Position numbers and translations under genes: made by a program. A stretch of 64,000 nucleotides of DNA from Nematostella vectensis. Taxonomy: Eukaryota > Cnidaria > Anthozoa > Actiniaria > Edwardsiidae. The notes beneath the pieces are model-generated. The model was not told the DNA's origin. It worked only from the letters and a program-made list of their open reading frames with translations, and did not search any database. Positions 11,073 through 26,806 of this stretch are shown here, in pieces; positions within the stretch are counted from its first letter, which is position 1, and the number at the start of each line of letters is the position of its first letter. The stretch spans positions 9,992,050-10,056,049 of the forward strand of contig NC_064044.1 of the NCBI RefSeq assembly GCF_932526225.1, in the 5' to 3' direction.

Positions 11073-14000
11073 CTAGTAAGAGCGCACGGCCGGGGGAACG
11101 GTCTTGCAGTCCTTCTGGTCCAAAGTCTCGTCAATCACGCCTCTGTAGTCCAGTGTTGTCTGGAATGGAGGAAATCTATCTATTAGGGAGAGAGGTGAAG
11201 GGAGCACACGTTGAGGCTACACAGGGAGGAGAACGTGGCCAAGGAGAAAGGGGTGTGTAATCCCCCTATACCCGCCCTAGGCATGCACATGCCACGCCCT
11301 ATGTGCCCCCTGTACCCATCCCCTACCATGCACATGCCACGCCACATGTGCCCCCTATACCCATCCCCTACCATGCACATGCCACGCCCCATGTGCCCCC
11401 TATACCCATCCACTACCATGCACATGCCACGCCCTATGTGCCCCCTGTACCCATCCCCTAGGCATGCACATGCCACGCCCTATGTGCCCCCTGTACCCGC
11501 CCTAGGCATGCACATGCCACGCCCTATGTGCCCCTATAACCGCTCTAGGCATGCACATGCCACGCCCCATGTGCCCCCTGTACCCATCCCCTAGGCATGC
11601 ACATGCCACGCCCTATGTGCCACCTATACCCGCCCTAGGCATGCACATGCCATTACATAGGTGAAGTTTGTATAGTTGAATGTTGATAACTTGCAATGAG
11701 TTTGGAATATCAAGGGTAGAGCAGTGGAGATAAGCTGAATAGACATAGGGAAACACTTTCAGTGAAGAGAGTTGACTTGTCATGGGTAAAGCTGTGGAGA
11801 TATGCTGAATAGACACAGGGAAAAACCTCTCTTCCAGTAAAGAGAGTTGACTTGTCAAGGGTAGAGCTGTACAGATATCTTAATAGAAATTGGAAACACA
11901 AATCTTTTCCAGTAAAAAGAGTTGACTTGCCAAGGGTAGAGCTAGAGATATCTGAATAGACAAAGGGAAACACAAGTCTCTTCCAGTAAAAAGGGTTGAC
12001 TTGCCAAGGGTAGAGCTAGAGATATCTGAATAGACAAAGGGAAACACAAGTCTCTTCCAGTAAAGAGGGTTGACTTGTCAAGGGTAGAGCTGTAGATATA
12101 TTGCCATTCCCACTAAAGAATTTTGAGTATAGGGTTTTGGTTGCACATTATGTTCCATGGGAACACCTCCTCCCACCTTTCCAGTGGTTTCATCCACCCA
12201 GGCCAAGGTGTGCTTTCTCCAGTGCTTATCAAACGGTTTCTTTATCTGCCCATCCAGTGGCTTGGAGTAGTCGAACTCATCAATGCGGTCCTGAGAAACA
12301 TACATGGTAATGAGATGTATATATCAATAAATGTCACTTTAAAATTGGGTCTTCTGCAGGGCGGGGTGGGGGGGGGGGGGGGGAGACATGAGGACAAAAC
12401 AAGCAGTTAAGACAGACATGGCAGCAGCTGGGGTAGGGCAGGTGCCCCCTTCCAATAATTTCCAAAATTACAAGAAAATGACAAGTAGGGGCGTGGATGT
12501 GCCACCCCAAATATCTTTTTTATGTCTTTGCATTGTGCTTCTCAAGACAGGAGCAAAAAATGGCAAAATTTAAATTGTAAGGTTGTGTTACATTTTGTTG
12601 ATATTTTGCCTAGAGGTTCCATGCATAATATAAAACAAAACAAGCTTTAGTATTTTGGTATATGATCCGTTCCTGAGATATGATTGAGCAAAGTTGCCAT
12701 AGATCATGAAAAAAGTAGCAATTTTGCCCCAATTAGGCAATTTCAGACAAATCAAGAGTCTTACAATTTGCAATATCTCAAGAACAGATTACTAGTATTT
12801 ACTAAAGCTTATTTTTTTTATATATTACACAAGGAATATCTATGCAAAAAATCAAGCGAATATAAGCTAACACAACCTTACAATTTGAACTTTGCCATTT
12901 TATGCCCAGGTTGCTTCCCAATCTTACATGGCCTGCTACAGCTCTTACAAAAGGGGGCCATCTCAAGAGGATAAGAAAGATTGGTTATTTCAAATATTAG
13001 GTGGACAAAAACAGACAATCAGACAGACGGAAAGACAATCAGACAGACAAATGGACAATCCGTAAGACAGTGAGAACATTGTAAGGGGGATGTGGGGTGC
13101 TACCTTGTAGTCCTCTCTGGCGTGTGCACCCCTGCTCTCCTTGCGTGCCTCAGCGCTCTTAATCGTCATCAAGGCGTTCAGCATGAGATTCTGCAGCTCA
13201 AGAGACTCCACCAAGTCTGAGTTCCACACCATGCTGCGATCATATAGCTGCCACAAAGATAGACTTACATGGTTAAATAAACAAGCAGTCATGTGCTGTT
13301 ACAGTAGGTAGGTAAACTTAGAATTGAAAGAAGCTACATTTTGCGCTGTCTGAATAATAGTCAATTACTGCAACTTTGAGTATTCTGAGAAATTAAACAC
13401 CAAGATTTCCAAAATGCTACTGCTTCCAATTTCTGTCAATCAAGTTTTGAATTTAAAGCAGATCACAAAAAAGGACCCTCAAATAGTTAACACATTGTTG
13501 TGAGATGATTGATTGAAAGCCATCAAAATGCAGGTCATTGATAACAGTTCAAGGCTGTCAACTGACTAAAGACAAAATGTCTTTTGTTGTTTCGAATTCA
13601 TGAGAGTGAGATTGTAGATTTAGTATTAGTGGTTTCTAAAAGTACAAGTGCAAAGGTCTAGTATTTGGTAGTATGGCAATCCTATACAACTTGCTAAGGT
13701 GTCACCTAATCCAGTATACTCAATGCTGAAGTGTTCATTATCTAACTGCAACAGTGTAAAAGTGCTAAATAAGAGTAGAGGTGTCCTAAGTCCTGTCTCA
13801 CCTTCAGATCTTTGAGTTTCTGATAGAGCTCATCCATCTTCTTGCATCCCTCTTCGAGCACAGGGCCAGTACGGAACACTGCTGCATGGTTCTGCATGGT
13901 CTGGAGCAAAAATTGAACAAAGTGAAAACAAAGTTTGTCAGATTGAGAAGAGTGAGAGTGAGAGAAGAGCGTCAGTAAGAATAATCACTGTCTTTAATGT

Positions 14001-17000
14001 TAAATATACAAAAGAACTTGACTATACTGTAAAACTATTAGATAAATCAAAATTTTTATGTAATGGTAACCATAACATTTTTAAGGCTCCTATAAATATA
14101 TTTAATTTTAACTTTATTTAGAAAAATGGTTTACATACAGTACATGAATACTAAAAATAGAACAACATATACACCTATATTACTGTGATCAAGGTTGTTC
14201 TGTGGTCAAATGTTCTGTGATCATGTTCTTTGATCAAGTGTTCTATGATCATGTGTTCTGTGATCGTGTGTTGTGATTAAATGTTCCGCAATCATGTAAT
14301 CTGTGATTGAGTGTTCCATTATCATATTCTGTGATCAAATGCTCCGATCATGTGTTCTGCGATCATGTGTTCTGTGATAAAGTGTTCCATGATCATGTTC
14401 TGTGATCAAACGCTCTGTGATCATGTGTTCTATGACCTAAACGTTCTGTGATCACGTGTTCTTTAACCATGTTCTCTCTTTGTCTACTGTACTGAGTCAC
14501 TTACCCTCTGCATGTCTGTCCTTAGCTCTGCTGTGGGTGTGCTACCATTTGCATAACGAACTGCATCAAGATTTGCTACAGACGCTTCACCAGCACTCTA
14601 GAGAAAAGGAATTAGTATTATTGGACAGGAGGCATGAGATATAGACGTCAAAATCAAATCCAAAATCGTCCCCCCCCCTCCCCCTGCATGTTTGGTCAAT
14701 CTAGTCTTGTTTTTCATCATAAGAGAACTAGAAAACAGGACTAGGATACAAAATTTAATATAATCTCTGAGTTACTACATAAGTGATAAACAGATAATAA
14801 ATTACTGAACCTTAGGTTTCCATAGAGAGTAGTAGTAACATTCTTGACTGAAAGTTCTCAAAAACGTTTCCAATGATCTACTATACTGTAGTTACAAACA
14901 GCATCATAGAAACTGAAAGGAATTACTTGCACCTGGGGCCGGTTCCTAGAAAGCAGGTTAGCACTAACCCAGGGATGAATACGGCTATTTCTACATTTGA
15001 TTGGATAAAAGGCGCATTCATCACTGGTTAGGCTTAACTAGCTTTCTAGGAACAAAGCCCTGATCTTTTTAGGAACCAGGCCCTGATCTTTCTAGGAACC
15101 CTGCCCTGATCTTTCTAGGAACCAGGCCCTGAAGTTTGACTTACTGGTGGCAGGTCGGGAAGGGTCTCTCCTGGTTTGTTCTCCTTGGCGATGAAGTTAG
15201 CGCATGCGCGACCAAACACAACCAGATCCAGGAGAGAGTTAGCACCCAGTCTGTTTGCACCATGAACGGATGCACAAGCTGACTCCCCCGCCGCCCATAA
15301 TCCATCAACTATCTCATCCTCACCATTCTTCAGGGTCAATACCTGCATGAGGGTTCATTATTGGCACATTTGGTACAGTACATATTTGTACAGTATTACA
15401 GTCAACCTTCAGTGAAGTACCAACAGACACCTCTACTGTAAAAAGCTCTGTTTTTCATTCAAGTGAAGCTGTGTGCTATTCTCTCTCAGTAGCATATGTT
15501 GTTTGGCTTAAAATTTATTTTAGTTATTAATCATAATATTTTGGATTCACAAATTTGACAAGATGTTTTAAGCAAGAAAATTAGACACTAATAAAATATT
15601 ATAACTTCCACCCCCTACTTATCAATCTCCACAGCTCACCCTGAAACTCAATGAAACCCCTGAAATGAAAGAAAGGTGACCCACCTGTCCCTTGAAGTTC
15701 GTAGGAACGCCACCCATGTTGTAATGAACAGTGGGCAGCACAGGGATAGGATCCCTCGTGACATCAACACCAGCAAAGATCATGGCCGTCTCTGAGATAC
15801 CAGGAAGACGTGTCTTCAGAGTTTCAGCAGGAAGATGTGAAAGCTGTAGGTAGACATGGTCCTTCATTGGGCCAACGCCACGCCCTTCACGGATCTCGAT
15901 GGTCATGGAGCGAGAGACAACATCCCTGGAGGCAAGATCTTTGGCAGTGGGGGCATATCTCTCCATGAATCGCTCACCCTACACATGGAATAAGGAGCAG
16001 TTTAAGTTATAAAATAAGACAGCTCTGTTCTTATGAACCTTAGATGAACATGGAACGATGGGATGGATTACTAGTGATGATAGACCATGATGCTAGTTAT
16101 AATGATGATGATGATGGGATGTTGAGAAGTTATGATGATGATCATGGTCAGGTGATGGTGATTTGGTGTGATGATGATGATGATGATAAGTTCTTGTAAT
16201 TTTGGGTGATTGCATTGATGATGGTGATGATGACAGAAGTAAAATGATGGTAGGAGAGGAGACGATGATATGATGATGATAAGTACTGTGGTAATAATGA
16301 TAAGTGCTCTGGGGGTGGTGATGATGATGATGATGATGATGACAAGTGCTCTGGTGGTGATGATGATGATGATAAGTGCTCTGGTGGTGATGATGATGAT
16401 GATGATGATAAGTTCTCTGGTGGTGATGATGATAATGATGATAAGTGCTCTGGTGGTGATGATGATGATAAGTGCTGTGGTAATATTGATAAGTGCTATG
16501 GTGGTGATGATGATAATGATGACGATAAGTGCTCTGGTGGTGGTGATGATGATGATTATGATGATGATAACGATGATGATGGTGATGATGTGATGATAAG
16601 TGCTATGGTAGTGATGATAATAATGGTGGAGATGACAGAGCTAGAGGCATTGGGAATGACTGTTAAGATGATGATGATAAGAGCTGTGACAGCAGTGGTG
16701 ATGATAATGCAGGCTACAGTACCAACAGTTATATGATAGAGATGTCTATAAAGATTCTGATGATGATTATAAAAAACGTATAGCCAAGATATTAGAACAG
16801 ACCTACCTCACTATTGATAAGGTACCCCCCCTCACCACGTGAGCCCTCTGTGATCAGGCAACCAGCACCATAGATACCTAAGAATAATACACAAACAATC
16901 TGTTACTCCAACAATTGGCCAAAGGTATTCTCTAGATGTGGCAATATGGTCTGATCATGCTTCAGGTCTGGCAGAAGGTGATGATGTAAAGTCAAGGCTT

Positions 17001-19817
17001 ACCTGTTGGATGGAACTGAACAAACTCCATGTCCTCATTGGGAAGGCCTGCCCTCGTCACCATAGCAGTGCCGTCACCAGTGCACGTATGTGCAGAGGTG
17101 CAGGAGAAGTAGGCACGCCCATACCCACTACGACAAACACAAAGTATACTAATGTTAAATACAGTGAGGTACACTACACAGATATTTTAAATTGATTCAA
17201 GTTATTATGTTTTTTTTAAGTATCAACACAATTAGCAATAATAAAAATAGACAGCATCACTTCAATCTTGTGTTTGACTGAATATAATGACAAATTCAGT
17301 GATATTCAGGGTTCAGAAACTCACCCAGTGGCTAGGACAGTGTTCTTGGCTCTGAATCGGTGCAGAGAACCATCTTCCAGGCAGAGGGCAATGACACCAA
17401 CACACTTGCCCTTGTCCATGAGAAGATCCAGGGCAAAGTATTCCACAAAGTACTCACAGTCATACCGCAGAGACTGGAGATTACGGTAAAATAGATTTGA
17501 GTAGCGGCAACAGAACCAACAAAATTACAGTATTATGCTTTTGCAATTACATTAAGGATGATCGAAAGCCAGGCTTTCAGCACCTACATAGTGGCACCCT
17601 CTTGTGAATAAAAAATAAGCACCCTGGGCAATAAAACAAAGATTTATGGAAAACTGACACTAAGTAAAAAAATAACATTCAAAGCTGCATTGTAACCAGT
17701 TAACTTCCTTAACCATCTCTGATGATTTTGAACGGAAAATGTGAAAGATATGTCAAAAGCAGTTAGCATTAGCAGTTTCTTTGAGGATGTGACTGATAAT
17801 TTAGAGCGGATGGCCTGTTGAATAGCATGGTTTCTAACATATTATTTTGTCTCTTGTTGGTTTAGGTTTCTGTCAGCCCTCTGGAAGTAAACTGGTGTTA
17901 ATGCTAATTTAACATTACCTGTCCATAAAGGGTGTGAAGGAGTGAGTGTCCCGTACGGTCGGCGACTGCACAGCACCTGTGAGCCTGCCCCCCCTTGCCG
18001 TAGTCATAGCTTTGTCCACCAAATGCCCTCTGGTAGATTTTGCCTTCCTCTGTTCTGCTGAAGGGCATTCCATAGTTCTCAAGCTGAGTAGATAAAACAG
18101 AAAATTTCACATTTTTGTGAGAAATAATATCACACCATGGATAAAATTATTACCAATATATAGTAATTCCTAAGCAAAATTTCAGCTTTAAGCCATGCCA
18201 TCCAAATTTCTTACCTGTTGTTGCACAGGTCTAGTTTGGTTTTACTTACAGTATGTGCTTATTACAAAGCTTTGGTTTAACAGTTGAAAGGCAGGGATGA
18301 CCCCTGGTATTTTCTCAAAAAATAATTAACATCAAAAGTGCTACATTCAAATATGGATTTATTGAAATACATTTATTTGATAATATATTAGACACCTAAA
18401 AGGCTGGTTGTGTTATATGGCTTTGCCTTTGCAGTGAGGACACTGAAAGTGGGCCATGCTGAACAACTTTGACAGATCAGATTTGGCTTGAACACCATAA
18501 ACATTTAAAAAAAATAAGTTCAACCAATAAGAAACGCCATACGTTTCATGTGCGTGTTGTCAACCGTGGAAAAGCGGATCGATCACTGGAAAAAATACGA
18601 GTGATAAACAACGTCCGGGGTTTCTCATTGGCTGAACTTTTCTGTTAAAAATGTTTATGGTGTTCAAGCCGAATCTTATTCAGCATGGCCCACTTTCTGT
18701 GTCCTCACTAAAGAGATTTGAATCTCCCTGTTATCACCCCGGCCTTATGTTGTTCTAATAGCCTAAGGTTTTTTGGTTGTTTTGCTTTTATTGGATATTT
18801 CTGTTGGCATGCCTGCCCTATGGTGCCCTACTGCCCTAGCTTCTATTGCCATGACTGTACCTCAATGACAGCTTTAGGTGCCTCCTCCGTCATGTAGTGA
18901 ATAGCATCTTGGTCCCCCAACCAATCACTGCCCTTGACGGTGTCATACCTGCAAAAAAAAAAACATAATTTATGGTTCTGCACCTCAAAGAGACTGAAAT
19001 AACACAAGTTTAATATTGTATTATTTTAGCTTATGTGCAGCAATCCAAAAGGGTAGACGTGCCTACATCTTAAAGCATATTTGCATCATATTTGAAAGAG
19101 CCAGTAACCAGCTTTCTACTGATGCAAACAGGAAGAAACTGAGAACTTACATGTGCCATCTCCAGTCATCAGGTTCCATATTTCCTAATGCTGCATTGAT
19201 TCCTCCCTGAAAAAGACAAACAGAAAAACTGGGTGTGATCGCATGGCAAAACCACTTTGAATTGCAAAACAGACTCAATATGGCAATGTGGCAAAACCAC
19301 TTTCATAAGTAAAGAACACCACATAGTGTACTGTTTGCATGTTTCATACATATCAGAATATAAACTGCTAAGGGTAGCTGCTTATTTATTAGCCCTTTAT
19401 AGTTTATAAGCCACATTAAAAAATAAAAAAGCCCTTTTGCGGAAAACAAGGAGAACATTGACCAAGTAATGTTAGAGATGAAGAAATGGATGGATTACAT
19501 GTCTCTACCCATATTCAGTCAAATTTTGTCTGAATTTGAACTATGGCTACCAGGTCAAATTTGCCCTACTTTGAACAAAGGCTACCTGGTCAAATTTTGC
19601 CACACTTGAAGATGTTTTAAAAAGATGAATATTCGTCTTTGTCTATGACCAGGTTTTGTTATAAATAGAATAAAAAAGCCCAAATGATCGTGATCTCGTA
19701 CCAGAACAATTGAATACAATACACCAAAAACTGGAATTCGACTCTGCCAAATTTTCGTCTTTAATAAGACTTCTTCAGGGCAGACTCAGGTTTTGTTATA
19801 TATATATATATACATAT

Positions 19818-19902
<85 letters not shown>

Positions 19903-20845
19903 TATGATACCTGTGCAGCAACGGTGTGTGATCTTGTGGGGAAGAGCTTGGTGATGCATGCTGTTTTGAAGCCTTCCTGTGACAGTCCAAACGCTGCGCG
20001 CAGGCCAGCTCCCCCTGCACCCACAACCACTGCATCGTAGGTGTGGTCAACTACAGGGTACTCACGCGCAAGCTAAAAGGTAAATAAATAAAGATTATTA
20101 TTCCATAAAATGGCCCGATAAATTGGCACTGATGTATCTTTTTAATACTAAATACATGTTTCAAATCAAATGTCTATAATGTGGAAAAAGTAAAATTGAT
20201 GTTATAAATATCATCAAAGTATATTAATGTTTGCACTGGTTTATTTTAAAATAAGAAAAAAATGGCATTCGATAAAATTATTTCTAATTGTATTTTTTTT
20301 TTACGTTTGCTTTGTTTTGGTGAGGTCCCAGGGGATTTGGGAGTATACTGTACGACTTTATTGCGATCATCCTATTTTTATCCAACATGGTTTGGTTCCA
20401 GTATTGATAGAAAGGGTTCATTAACTACTCTCCAACATTAATTTCGTTTTCGCGACCATCAATCGTGGTCATTGCATAATGGCGGCCGCCATGATTTTTA
20501 TTGTTATTACATAATTGTGTTTCACGAAAGGGAATGACAACATGAATTGATTTTGAGGTGCATCACAAAATACTTTACTTGCGATAGTTATTTTATAATC
20601 ACTTTGGACAGCTCGTGATACGAACCTCTGTTTTTGAAGTTTTGTCTGGCCCTTGTCTGCCCTCAACTTTGAAGTGAAAATTCCTACTACATGTCGCCCT
20701 TAGCGCTGTACTAGCGAGCCCTGCGACCTAGAAAACCAAAGATAAACGTCAACAGTACATAAATAAGGCATTTGGTATTCTATATGTGGAATCTTACCTT
20801 GGAAGGGTTCAAAAGAGAGGATTTTTTGATGCTGGAAAGCCACAT
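11073..20845 (-). CDS. SDHA: Succinate dehydrogenase flavoprotein subunit, mitochondrial
   Basis: Catalytic subunit of complex II; oxidises succinate to fumarate with covalently bound FAD in the mitochondrial matrix. Exons in coding order: 20798-20845, 20626-20727, 19911-20072, 19151-19206, 18861-18948, 17919-18083, 17325-17473, 17003-17127, 16807-16877, 15685-15978, 15145-15342, 14505-14597, 13802-13900, 13104-13247, 12177-12290, 11073-11159. All phases agree; total 1995 nt = 664 residues, the length of human SDHA. The N-terminus ([16 protein letters not shown] and a Ser/Arg-rich second exon) suits a mitochondrial presequence. Visible: [16 protein letters not shown]-binding loop, SHTVAAQ with the FAD-linked His, [47 protein letters not shown]-terminal TVPPAVRSY. 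The donor after exon 2 is the weak GTTCGT. Divergent with the C2HC zinc-finger gene at 21579. A functional gene by every criterion. Confidence 0.98.
11270..11660. repeat. Minisatellite in the last SDHA intron (GGCATGCACATGCCACGCCC)
   Basis: About eight units of 45-60 bp with CATGCACATGCCACGCCC, TATGTGCCCCCTGTACCC and ATCCCCTA. GGCATG..CATGCC makes each unit partly palindromic. It occupies intron 11160-12176 close to the last exon and does not copy exon sequence. Confidence 0.88.
11690..12095. repeat. Second minisatellite in the last SDHA intron (~75 bp unit)
   Basis: Five units of about 75 bp: GTAGAGCTAGAGATATCTGA, ATAGACAAAGGGAAACACAA, TCTCTTCCAGTAAAGAG and GGTTGACTTGCCAAGG. The units at 11940-12090 are nearly identical. 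The array directly follows the previous one. Confidence 0.88.
12420..12945. mobile_element. Dispersed CTACGGC-end element with nested foldback
   Basis: The left part has GGGGTAGGGCAGGTGCCCCC, then GACAAGTAGGGGCGTGG; the right end reads GGCCTGCTACAGC. Between them 12556-12902 is a foldback: arms AAATTGTAAGGTTGTGTTA and TAACACAACCTTACAATTT, about 33 bp each. Located in SDHA intron 12291-13103. Same family as 25316-25500, 40845-40980 and 47555-48050. Confidence 0.7.
14160..14475 (+). repeat. Degenerate TGTTCTGTGATCA tandem repeat
   Basis: About 20 imperfect units of 13-18 bp built on TGTTCTGTGATCA in SDHA intron 13901-14504. The repeat contains many TGATCA and ATGATCATG half-palindromes. It ends about 30 bp from the donor of exon 14505-14597. 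Confidence 0.8.
14936..15131. mobile_element. MITE-like foldback with its right end tandemly tripled
   Basis: GGGGCCGGTTCCTAGAAAGC at 14936 pairs with GCTTTCTAGGAACAAAGCCC ending at 15060; inner arms GGTTAGCACTAACCC and GGTTAGGCTTAAC also pair. The right end is then repeated about three times as CCTGATCTTTCTAGGAACCAGG up to 15131, some 8 bp from the SDHA donor at 15139-15144. Confidence 0.7.
16040..16660 (+). repeat. (GAT/GGT) microsatellite block
   Basis: GATGATGAT runs interrupted by a recurring AAGTGCTCTGGTGGTGATGA motif, about ten times, in SDHA intron 15979-16806. The Met-rich 107-codon frame here is an artefact of the trinucleotide repeat. Confidence 0.92.
18434..18708. mobile_element. 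275-bp MITE with long terminal inverted repeats
   Basis: The left end GTGAGGACACTGAAAGTGGG, then CCATGCTGAA, is complementary to the right end TTCAGCATGGCCCACTTTCT then GTGTCCTCAC. Further in, GGCTTGAACACCATAAACAT pairs with ATGTTTATGGTGTTCAAGCC. No coding frame. Sits in SDHA intron 18084-18860. Confidence 0.85.
19712..19780 (+). repeat. Dispersed repeat shared with 32405-32522
   Basis: GAATACAATACACCAAAAAC then TGGAATTCGACTCTGCCAAA and TTTTCGTCTTTAATAAGACT. Nearly the same sequence is found in SLC22A18 intron 1, where both arms form a hairpin. Here only one arm is present. Confidence 0.75.
19796..19904. repeat. (TA/CA) microsatellite touching an SDHA donor
   Basis: TATATA, then ACATACACATACAC and TATACATATACA runs fill 19796-19904. 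The donor of exon 19911-20072 is at 19905-19910 (GTATCA on the minus strand), so the intron runs straight from its splice site into the repeat. Confidence 0.92.
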
Positions 20846-24351
<3,506 letters not shown>

Positions 24352-25315
24352 CTGATAGATGTTTCTGTATTTATGGTTTGGTACATAGTTTCATATTCAA
24401 TAGAAAGCTCAATAACTCCATATTTAATATTGATAGCAATATGAAATTCAATCAATAGCTTTGTATTCAATAGCGTGTTCCATAGCTTTATACTTAAATG
24501 TATGTGGTTAAAACTTAGACTAGTAATAACTATGAAGATGGGAAGAACATGAACAAAGATACTAATGGTAATGTATGAATTGAATAATGGTAAATAAGGG
24601 TACAGTACAAGGGGTGAAGGACATCCTGTATCTATGGTTTAGAAGGTTTGACTCAAGAAGTTAAATGTACCTTGTTCTAATATGGTGCAACCGAAAGCCC
24701 ATGCAAAGTTGCTAGATTCATTTTTTCACATTTCCAATGTTTTTGGAATGATGTTTGGGAGAAAGGGTGGGTACTCCGTGAAGGTGCCCTAAGATATAGT
24801 GATGTAAAAACTATCCAACGGCTTCATATTCTACCTTCAAACATGAACAATAACCTAAGACGCATGCAGTAGCGGATCTAGGGGGAGGGTTTAGGGGTTT
24901 AAACCCCCTCTTTGGGCTGCCAGAAAGCCATATGTAACAAAACAAAAAAAAAAAAAACATGTATGCAGTAGTCTCCCTCACAGCCGTTTTGGACTTGTCA
25001 CGCTAGGCGACCCTTAGTGACAAGTCAAGAATGGTGCAAGGGAGATTATGTATGTGGCAGCCGCAGTTACAGACATTAGACTATTAGAAAATACAAGCTA
25101 CAGCATCAAAAAATGTTTGTACTGTATTTTTAGCTAAAGGAAATTTGTTGGTATCTTCTTGAAACTTGTCCCGAACCCATCCTTTGTTGTATTTATACTT
25201 GGTATTGATGTGACATTTTTATTTATTTTTTTCCCACTATCCTGGGTACCAGAGGCTCCGAGCTAAGCGGTGAAACAGTTAACAAACACAAATTTTGCAC
25301 TTCTATTTTTGGTAT

Positions 25316-25730
25316 GAAAGATAAGTTGAGGGCCGTAGCAGGGGGTGGGTCACTGGGGCATGTGCCCCCCCCCCCCAATATATTAAAAAATAATATGGAA
25401 ATGACCAGTAGGGGCGTGGCCGTGCCCCCATTTGCTCCATGTTTCTGTATTGTGGCCCCTCTCCGCAATATTTCAAGGTCTGCTATGGCACTGAAGTTTT
25501 TTCAACTTTTAGAAAAGAAAAGTGGGGTGTCACATGTAAAGAGTGTGGTGTGACTTGAATTTATGCTGTCTTGAAAGACAAGTGAGAGAAAACGTGTAGG
25601 GTAGGCTTTGAATGTAGCAGATTTTTATACATTACATAGCCGTAGCAGGCCTCAAATTATTGGGGGGAGGGGGAGCAGAAACATTAAGAAAACGTTGGGG
25701 GGCACAGCCACGCCTTCTGGTCATTTCCAT
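25316..25730. repeat. Two copies of the CCGTAGCAGG / GGGGCGTGGC dispersed family
   Basis: The first copy (25316-25500) has GGGCCGTAGCAGGGGGTGGG, GGGGCATGTGCCCCCC and GACCAGTAGGGGCGTGGC. The second (25638-25730) begins CCGTAGCAGGCC and ends GGCACAGCCACGCC, i.e. the opposite orientation. CTGCTACGGC-type ends suggest a non-autonomous element with inverted ends. Confidence 0.75.
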
Positions 25731-26468
25731 TCAATAAGTATGGCAGGCTCAGTTGTATGTACAAAATAAGATTTCTAAACATTTCAAATTTTTCAATATT
25801 TATTATTCAACTTAAAATGTGTTGTACAAAGTTTTAGTCTAGATATTTGCTATATTATCTATTCACATGTAACTTATTACCTGAGCTATTGTAGCATAAA
25901 TATTTATAATTTTGAATACAATATATATAAGAAATCCTATAACAATTTGCAAGAGTTATTTGGGATTGTTAAGAGTTTACAAATACACACATGCATTCAA
26001 CGTACAACGAACAAGAAATTTTCATTACTGCACAAAATGATTACAGTCTCCTTTTTCATAAAGAGAAAACCCCTGAAGTAGAAAAACTGACTGTTACACA
26101 GGATTGCCGTGCTTTCAAAGCTCTTATAAAGTGGAGGGTTCGTTGTAACTTTATGATAGTAGGAACCTTTATCAACGACGACACAGAAAACAATGGAATT
26201 TGATTCATAATTCAATAGCAGCACGTGAAAATGCGTTCTGTCTGATAAATTTTAGCCGTTTCTACCAAACCGCCGCGACGTGCGGACGTTTGCACAACTC
26301 CTCTTACTATTCGCTACTGTAGAAATGATGTTCTTAGTTTATTTTTATCGGTCTCTGACTATATTGTTTTCCTGATTTTATTGAAATTAAATTGGAATTG
26401 ATTTTTAAACGCAAACGCATCTTCGATTTCGTTGTTCTAGTAGTTCAGCAAGAATTACTGAACATTCT

Positions 26469-26603
26469 AAGGCCTAATTTAAACGCCGTTCTTTTCACGT
26501 GCCATTCCAAATGCAAATGAACGTAGAACAATCGAATTGCTTCATTTACATGCATTTGTATTTGGGACGGTACATGAAAAGAACGGCGTTTAAACTAGGC
26601 CTT
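26469..26603. mobile_element. 135-bp MITE, octamer-bearing family (copy 2)
   Basis: Ends AAGGCCTAATTTAAACGCCG (26469) and CGGCGTTTAAACTAGGCCTT (to 26603) pair over about 35 bp with few mismatches, continuing through TTCTTTTCACGTGCC / GGTACATGAAAAGAA. The core contains ATGCAAAT and CATGCATTTG. Confidence 0.88.
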
Positions 26604-26806
26604 ACATTCGAGCTTTAAGTTTTACTTTCCCAGTGGGAGCAAAACCCAGTATAAAATATGCCATCATCAGCTTTGTTCTGCTGACCATAAGAATAAGAAA
26701 ATGTCCGAACTGATGTACATTCAGCTTTACTGCCTGTTTACTGAGATATTTGTATGTGATTTAATTGAGTGGTCACTTCAGTTTATATCTGCACGAGCAT
26801 TAAATT

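Larger units (their letters stand above)
24352..26806. other. Intergenic, convergent 3' ends of the zinc-finger gene and SLC22A18
   Basis: Two and a half kilobases with no supported gene. Contains a small foldback at 24968-25050 (GACTTGTCAC and GTGACAAGTC arms within TCTCCCTCAC / GTGCAAGGGAGA ends), two copies of the CTACGGC dispersed family (25316-25500 plus orientation, 25638-25730 minus orientation) and an octamer-bearing MITE at 26469-26603. Confidence 0.7.

Noticed and set aside
16270-16593. Met-rich 107-codon frame
   Set aside because: GAT-type microsatellite, no composition or context of a gene.
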